Shown here piece after piece: positions 40,949-41,351 of a DNA stretch of 41,351 nucleotides (position 1 is its first letter; every line of letters begins with the position of its first letter). The position numbers and the translations under genes are program-made. Origin of the DNA: Corallochytrium limacisporum (taxonomy: Eukaryota > Opisthokonta); assembly GCA_002811645.1 (NCBI GenBank), contig PDIP01000151.1, positions 1 through 41,351 of the forward strand, given 5' to 3'. Under the pieces are notes generated by a model that saw only the letters and a list, made by a program, of their open reading frames with translations, did no database searches and was not told where the DNA came from.

Positions 40949-41351
40949 AGTTTCATCCCGCATACATACAGAACATCCACCTGACATGACTCATCTTCAC
41001 TTATCATCAACATGTACATTTGCATAACAAAAATTAAGATTTTGCATATACATATATACTCCAAACTACATTTCTTTAATGTTTTTTTATAATGAAAAGC
41101 TTATGGGGCAGTGGCGGATACTCCCGGTTAGAGTTAAGGTTGCCAGAGGCGTGGCCAGGGCCAGTCAGTATGCCACCGCGAGACCGAAATATATTCTTTG
41201 AATCAATGCTGGAAATATATGCGGTCCCCCAGTGCCGAAAGAAGAGTTCCTGCACATTTAATTTTTACCGAATTCTGCGTTCAGCCAATCGGAGGCCCGG
41301 CAACGGGACAGGTTTCTAACGGGAGAAGAAAGGGGGGGGATTGGGGGTGTC
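40949..41351. other. 3' flank of SRP54 to window end
   Basis: 403 bp. The first 130 bases are AT-rich and probably hold the SRP54 3' UTR. A 75-codon open frame (41092-41319) resembles nothing I know. The window ends in a G-run (41332-41339) of the type seen in other intergenic parts. Confidence 0.5.

Overview
The window is the left end of a eukaryotic chromosome or scaffold. It opens with five C-strand telomere units of the TTAGGG class, and the rest is nuclear DNA of an intron-poor microbial eukaryote. Every recognisable gene is one uninterrupted ORF using the standard code (TAA, TAG and TGA stops all occur), and several have plausible TATA boxes 160 to 290 nt upstream. Eukaryote-specific families are plentiful: SRP54, DBR1, site-2 protease, Cu/Zn superoxide dismutase, a fungal/plant-type chorismate mutase, TTC36, and a MutS protein with a mitochondrial-looking N-terminus. 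The most diagnostic gene is a microbial rhodopsin fused to a class III nucleotide cyclase, an architecture best known from zoosporic fungi (Blastocladiomycota, Chytridiomycota). A flagellated fungus or another zoosporic protist is therefore the best guess, but the sequence alone does not fix the lineage.

Layout: 1-30 telomere; 710-1714 (+) putative secreted protein with a duplicated four-cysteine domain; 1904-3046 (-) seven-helix membrane protein; 5326-6498 (+) secreted beta-propeller-like protein; 6588-8267 (-) site-2 protease; 8726-12337 (-) MutS/MSH1; 12338-20660 gene-poor stretch of 8.3 kb with a 655-base assembly gap (19513-20167); 20661-21545 (+) response-regulator protein; 22220-22744 (-) Cu/Zn SOD; 25438-26979 (+) rhodopsin-guanylyl cyclase; 27122-28270 (-) 4-hydroxyphenylpyruvate dioxygenase; 28271-31695 low-complexity, microsatellite-rich stretch; 31696-32481 (-) chorismate mutase; 33118-33990 (+) phytanoyl-CoA dioxygenase family; 34058-35671 (-) PH-domain membrane protein; 36461-37663 (+) lariat debranching enzyme; 37720-38349 (-) TTC36; 39359-40948 (+) SRP54.

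Twelve of the fifteen genes form six tail-to-tail pairs. Five of these pairs are separated by only 56-189 bp, while 5' sides face long intergenic stretches. Three genes touch tyrosine metabolism: chorismate mutase (synthesis branch point), HPPD (catabolism), and TTC36, whose mammalian counterpart protects HPPD from degradation.

The standout is the light-sensor gene at 25438-26979. Its rhodopsin half has the full retinal-binding signature (Lys272, Asp268, Glu143, Cys148). Its cyclase half keeps both metal-binding aspartates and the guanine-selecting Glu385, but lacks the transition-state Asn and Arg (Thr461, Lys465) and the usual Cys (Ser454). The Thr/Lys pattern is that of the alpha subunit of soluble guanylyl cyclase, which works only as a heterodimer, so this looks like one half of an obligate heterodimeric light-gated cyclase.
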